Origin: Acetatifactor muris
GTDB lineage: Bacteria > Bacillota > Clostridia > Lachnospirales > Lachnospiraceae
NCBI GenBank assembly: GCA_023663635.1
Contig: JAMPHD010000003.1
Location: forward strand, 1-64,000
Direction: 5' to 3'
DNA: 64,000 nucleotides
Shown: piece by piece, positions 62,236-64,000 of the stretch
Layout: every line of letters starts with the position of its first letter
Numbering within the stretch: position 1 is the first letter of the stretch
The notes under the pieces: generated by a model
What the model was told of the DNA's origin: nothing
What the model saw: the letters and a program-made list of their open reading frames with translations, nothing else
Database searches by the model: none
Translations under genes and position numbers: made by a program

Positions 62236-62264
62236 AGGGCCGTCCGCAAGTGCGGAACGGCCCT
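62236..62264. terminator. Bidirectional terminator between lexA and the McrB-like gene
   Basis: AGGGCCGT (62236-62243) pairs with ACGGCCCT (62257-62264), extended by CCGC (62244-62247) with GCGG (62252-62255), with one bulged A. On the minus strand it is followed by five T, ending the McrB-like gene. It can also end lexA. Confidence 0.75.
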
Positions 62265-62265
62265 C

Positions 62266-63675
62266 TTATTTCAGCAATTCAAAGATGTCCTGATGCCTGT
62301 CCAGATATTTCAGATAGATATCCTCATAGGAATCCGGCATGTAATGTTCGGAATAGGTAAATACATCCTGTTTCAGGTAAAAGATTACTTTGTTGATAAA
62401 GCTCTCCTGATTGCGCAGCTCATCCTCTGACACAAAGAAAGGCCCCAGTTTCTTGTTCTCGGGGATCCTTGCCAACTCCGGACGGCCCTTGGCCATAGTC
62501 TCGCGGTTCAAAATATCAATGAGTTGGTTGACCATTCCGGCGAAGGTCGGCCAATTTCGCTTTAACCTTCCCGCCCGGCTGAGAGATTGCGCATAATCCT
62601 CCAACGGCGTTCCCGCAAACATCGCGGTGAGCGGCATACTTCCGGCGAAAGTGTCATACTCCTTTGCCCAGGGCTCCGGCACATTGTCCAGATCGATCTT
62701 CACATATTCCAGCTTAAAACGCCTCTTAAAGGCCGAATCCAACACGAATATATTCTCATCCGCCGTATTCATGGTGGCGAGGATATTGAAATTGGCGGGC
62801 AGCCAGATCATGCCCTCCTCAAACAGTTTCTTGAGTCCCGGATCCCTGGAGAAAAAGGTGGATACGTCCACATTCTGCACGGCGTACTGCGATTTGCCGT
62901 TCTCCTGTCTGTCCAAGAGTTGGAACAGATCTCCAAAGATAGCCGGCGCGTTGCCGCGGTTGATCTCCTCGATCACCAGATAATATTTTTCCGCCGGATG
63001 CGAGAAGGCCTCTTTCAACAGAGCCGCAAAAGGCCCTGCCGAGTAGACATAATCCAAGGGCCTGTCCAGAGAGATCAGCGGCTTGATGGCGCCCACAAAA
63101 TCCTCATAGCGATAGGTGGGATGAAAAATGATCCTCTTGCAGTGCAGATCCCGCTGTTCCTTGTCGGGGTATTCCGTCTCCAATATATGTCGCACTTTGT
63201 AAGATTTACCCGTGCCGGGCGCGCCATAGTAAATACACTGTACCGGAGTCATGGCCACTTCCGTGTAGTTAAAGGTTCTGCCCCTGTCCTCACTGTAACC
63301 CGCATTATTGCTCAACTGATGCGGAACATAAAACGCTGCCTCAACCTGCGGCGCTTCCGCGGAGAGTCCCTTGCTCAAAAAGGCCTGATAGAGCTGCAGA
63401 GCCGCGCCAAAGGTTCCGTTCCCGTTCTCGCGGTTTACCTTCTCAAAATCCGGTGAGGACGCGATCCTGGCATAGAGCGCCTCAAATTCCGTGTCATCGC
63501 ATACCGTGAACAGATTGCCCGCCACCGGCGGCACCATCTTGTGACAGACGGTTCTGAGCGCATAGCTGTAAGCGATTATGGCATTGTCCGTATAGCGGCG
63601 CACCCCCTGACTGTTCATCTGGTTGCGCATCCACTCGCGAAATATTCTCTCCTGTTCAGACGGTGTGTTCTTCAT
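62266..63675 (-). CDS. McrB-like AAA+ GTPase, stand-alone
   Basis: McrB is the GTP-driven motor of the McrBC restriction system. The 469-residue product has Walker A GAPGTGKS (151-158), Walker B VIEEINRGN (E236, E237), the MNTAD signature (302-306) and arginine fingers R318/R319. The N-terminal part (about 1-105) looks like a helical SAM-like domain (EQERIFREWMRNQM) rather than the usual DNA-binding domain. No mcrC is seen on either side in this window, although the upstream neighbour is only partly included. It may be a regulator or a degenerate restriction module. It runs toward lexA and is separated by a shared terminator. Confidence 0.75.
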   Translation of the reverse strand: MKNTPSEQERIFREWMRNQMNSQGVRRYTDNAIIAYSYALRTVCHKMVPPVAGNLFTVCDDTEFEALYARIASSPDFEKVNRENGNGTFGAALQLYQAFLSKGLSAEAPQVEAAFYVPHQLSNNAGYSEDRGRTFNYTEVAMTPVQCIYYGAPGTGKSYKVRHILETEYPDKEQRDLHCKRIIFHPTYRYEDFVGAIKPLISLDRPLDYVYSAGPFAALLKEAFSHPAEKYYLVIEEINRGNAPAIFGDLFQLLDRQENGKSQYAVQNVDVSTFFSRDPGLKKLFEEGMIWLPANFNILATMNTADENIFVLDSAFKRRFKLEYVKIDLDNVPEPWAKEYDTFAGSMPLTAMFAGTPLEDYAQSLSRAGRLKRNWPTFAGMVNQLIDILNRETMAKGRPELARIPENKKLGPFFVSEDELRNQESFINKVIFYLKQDVFTYSEHYMPDSYEDIYLKYLDRHQDIFELLK

Positions 63676-63696
63676 GTCTATTACCTTTCAAATCTG

Positions 63697-64000
63697 TTAC
63701 CTTTCAAACCGCACTTTCATGTAGGCTATGATCTCCTCCACGCAACGGTCAAATCCAAGTTTGGAGCTGTCCAGACACAGATCGTAGTTTCTGGCATCCG
63801 TCCACTCCCTGCCCGTGTGATATTTGTAATACTCCGCTCTTCTCTTGTCCGTTCGGGCCAGATAGCGCTCCAGTTCCTTCTCGCTCATACTGTGCTTGCG
63901 TGCCGCCTGCTCCATGCAGAAATCATGGGGCGCGTGGACAAAGACGCTGAGCACATTGTCATAGTCCTTGAGCACATAGTCCGCGCACCTGCCCATGATG
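63697..64000 (-). CDS. Cytidylate kinase-like protein, cut by the window edge
   Basis: The frame runs off the right edge. The visible 99 residues form the C-terminal part of a cytidylate kinase-like protein (MGRCADYVLKDYDNVLSVFVHAP, then the basic loop LARTDKRRAEYYKYHTGREW and the helix DRCVEEIIAYMKVRF). Such proteins are often of unknown role in Lachnospiraceae. It ends 21 bases before the start of the McrB-like gene on the same strand, so they may be co-transcribed. Confidence 0.75.
   Translation of the reverse strand, partial: IMGRCADYVLKDYDNVLSVFVHAPHDFCMEQAARKHSMSEKELERYLARTDKRRAEYYKYHTGREWTDARNYDLCLDSSKLGFDRCVEEIIAYMKVRFER

Noticed and set aside
1..64000. tRNA or rRNA genes
   Set aside because: No cloverleaf-like sequence with a CCA end or rRNA-like stretch was recognised by eye. 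A covariance-model search was not possible.

Overview
The window looks like chromosomal core DNA of a spore-forming, Gram-positive member of the Clostridia, most likely a Lachnospiraceae-type organism. The evidence is sigma-A-like promoters, strong Shine-Dalgarno sites with some GTG and TTG starts, sporulation genes (YlbJ-like, GerW/YtfJ-like), a short HisG with a separate HisZ, RecU rather than RuvC, and a lexA/LysM divergon of the Bacillus lexA-yneA kind. Most genes are GC-rich. A few AT-richer pockets (about 1-700, 11.8-13.1 kb, 39.7-41.5 kb, 55.9-57.1 kb) hold unrecognised or possibly immunity-like genes. No rRNA, tRNA, CRISPR array, phage or insertion sequence was seen.

Layout. 0-4 kb: an AT-rich accessory pocket, leuCD and a MATE exporter. 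4.2-11.8 kb: ruvAB (with a LexA-like box in its promoter), zapA, a U32 protein and a SEDS/PBP cell-wall pair. 11.8-17.3 kb: two unknown genes, an HD-GYP-like protein with a changed HD motif, the DUF2953-GerW pair, a J-domain protein and rpmB. 17.4-30.1 kb: an Asp23/DAK2/recG/DegV run, a second type IIA topoisomerase pair (parE/parC-like) enclosing a four-TM protein and AlkD, then rsmD-coaD. 30.2-39.4 kb: a cell-wall amidase, YlbJ-like protein, an RsuA-HAD fusion, a YgiQ radical SAM protein, an SDR, RluA and RecU. 39.4-45.8 kb: a histidine operon hisZ-(SUKH-like)-hisG-hisD-hisB-(HisF-like)hisIE, lacking hisC/H/A/F here. 45.8-55.9 kb: an MFS exporter with a possible leader peptide, nagA, a TauE-like exporter, a fused radical SAM protein, RNase G, a NUDIX enzyme and a VanH-like dehydrogenase. 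57.1-64 kb: dtd and an AI-2E exporter, ttcA with a tyrosine recombinase, the LysM/lexA divergon, a lone McrB-like ATPase and a cytidylate-kinase-like gene cut by the window edge.

How it works together. The best-supported regulatory theme is the SOS response: lexA, a YneA-like LysM protein and ruvAB all carry LexA-like boxes on well-formed promoters, and recU supplies the resolvase partner of RuvAB. Cell-envelope genes (SEDS/PBP, amidase, zapA) and RNA or translation quality genes (rsmD, three pseudouridine synthase or tRNA thiolation enzymes, dtd, RNase G) make up much of the rest. No clearly new multi-gene system was found. The oddities most worth checking are a 13-A run inside the ttcA promoter spacer, a pseudo-enzyme HisF-like domain fused to HisIE, the RsuA-HAD fusion, a possible leader peptide before the MFS gene, and a McrB-like ATPase without McrC.
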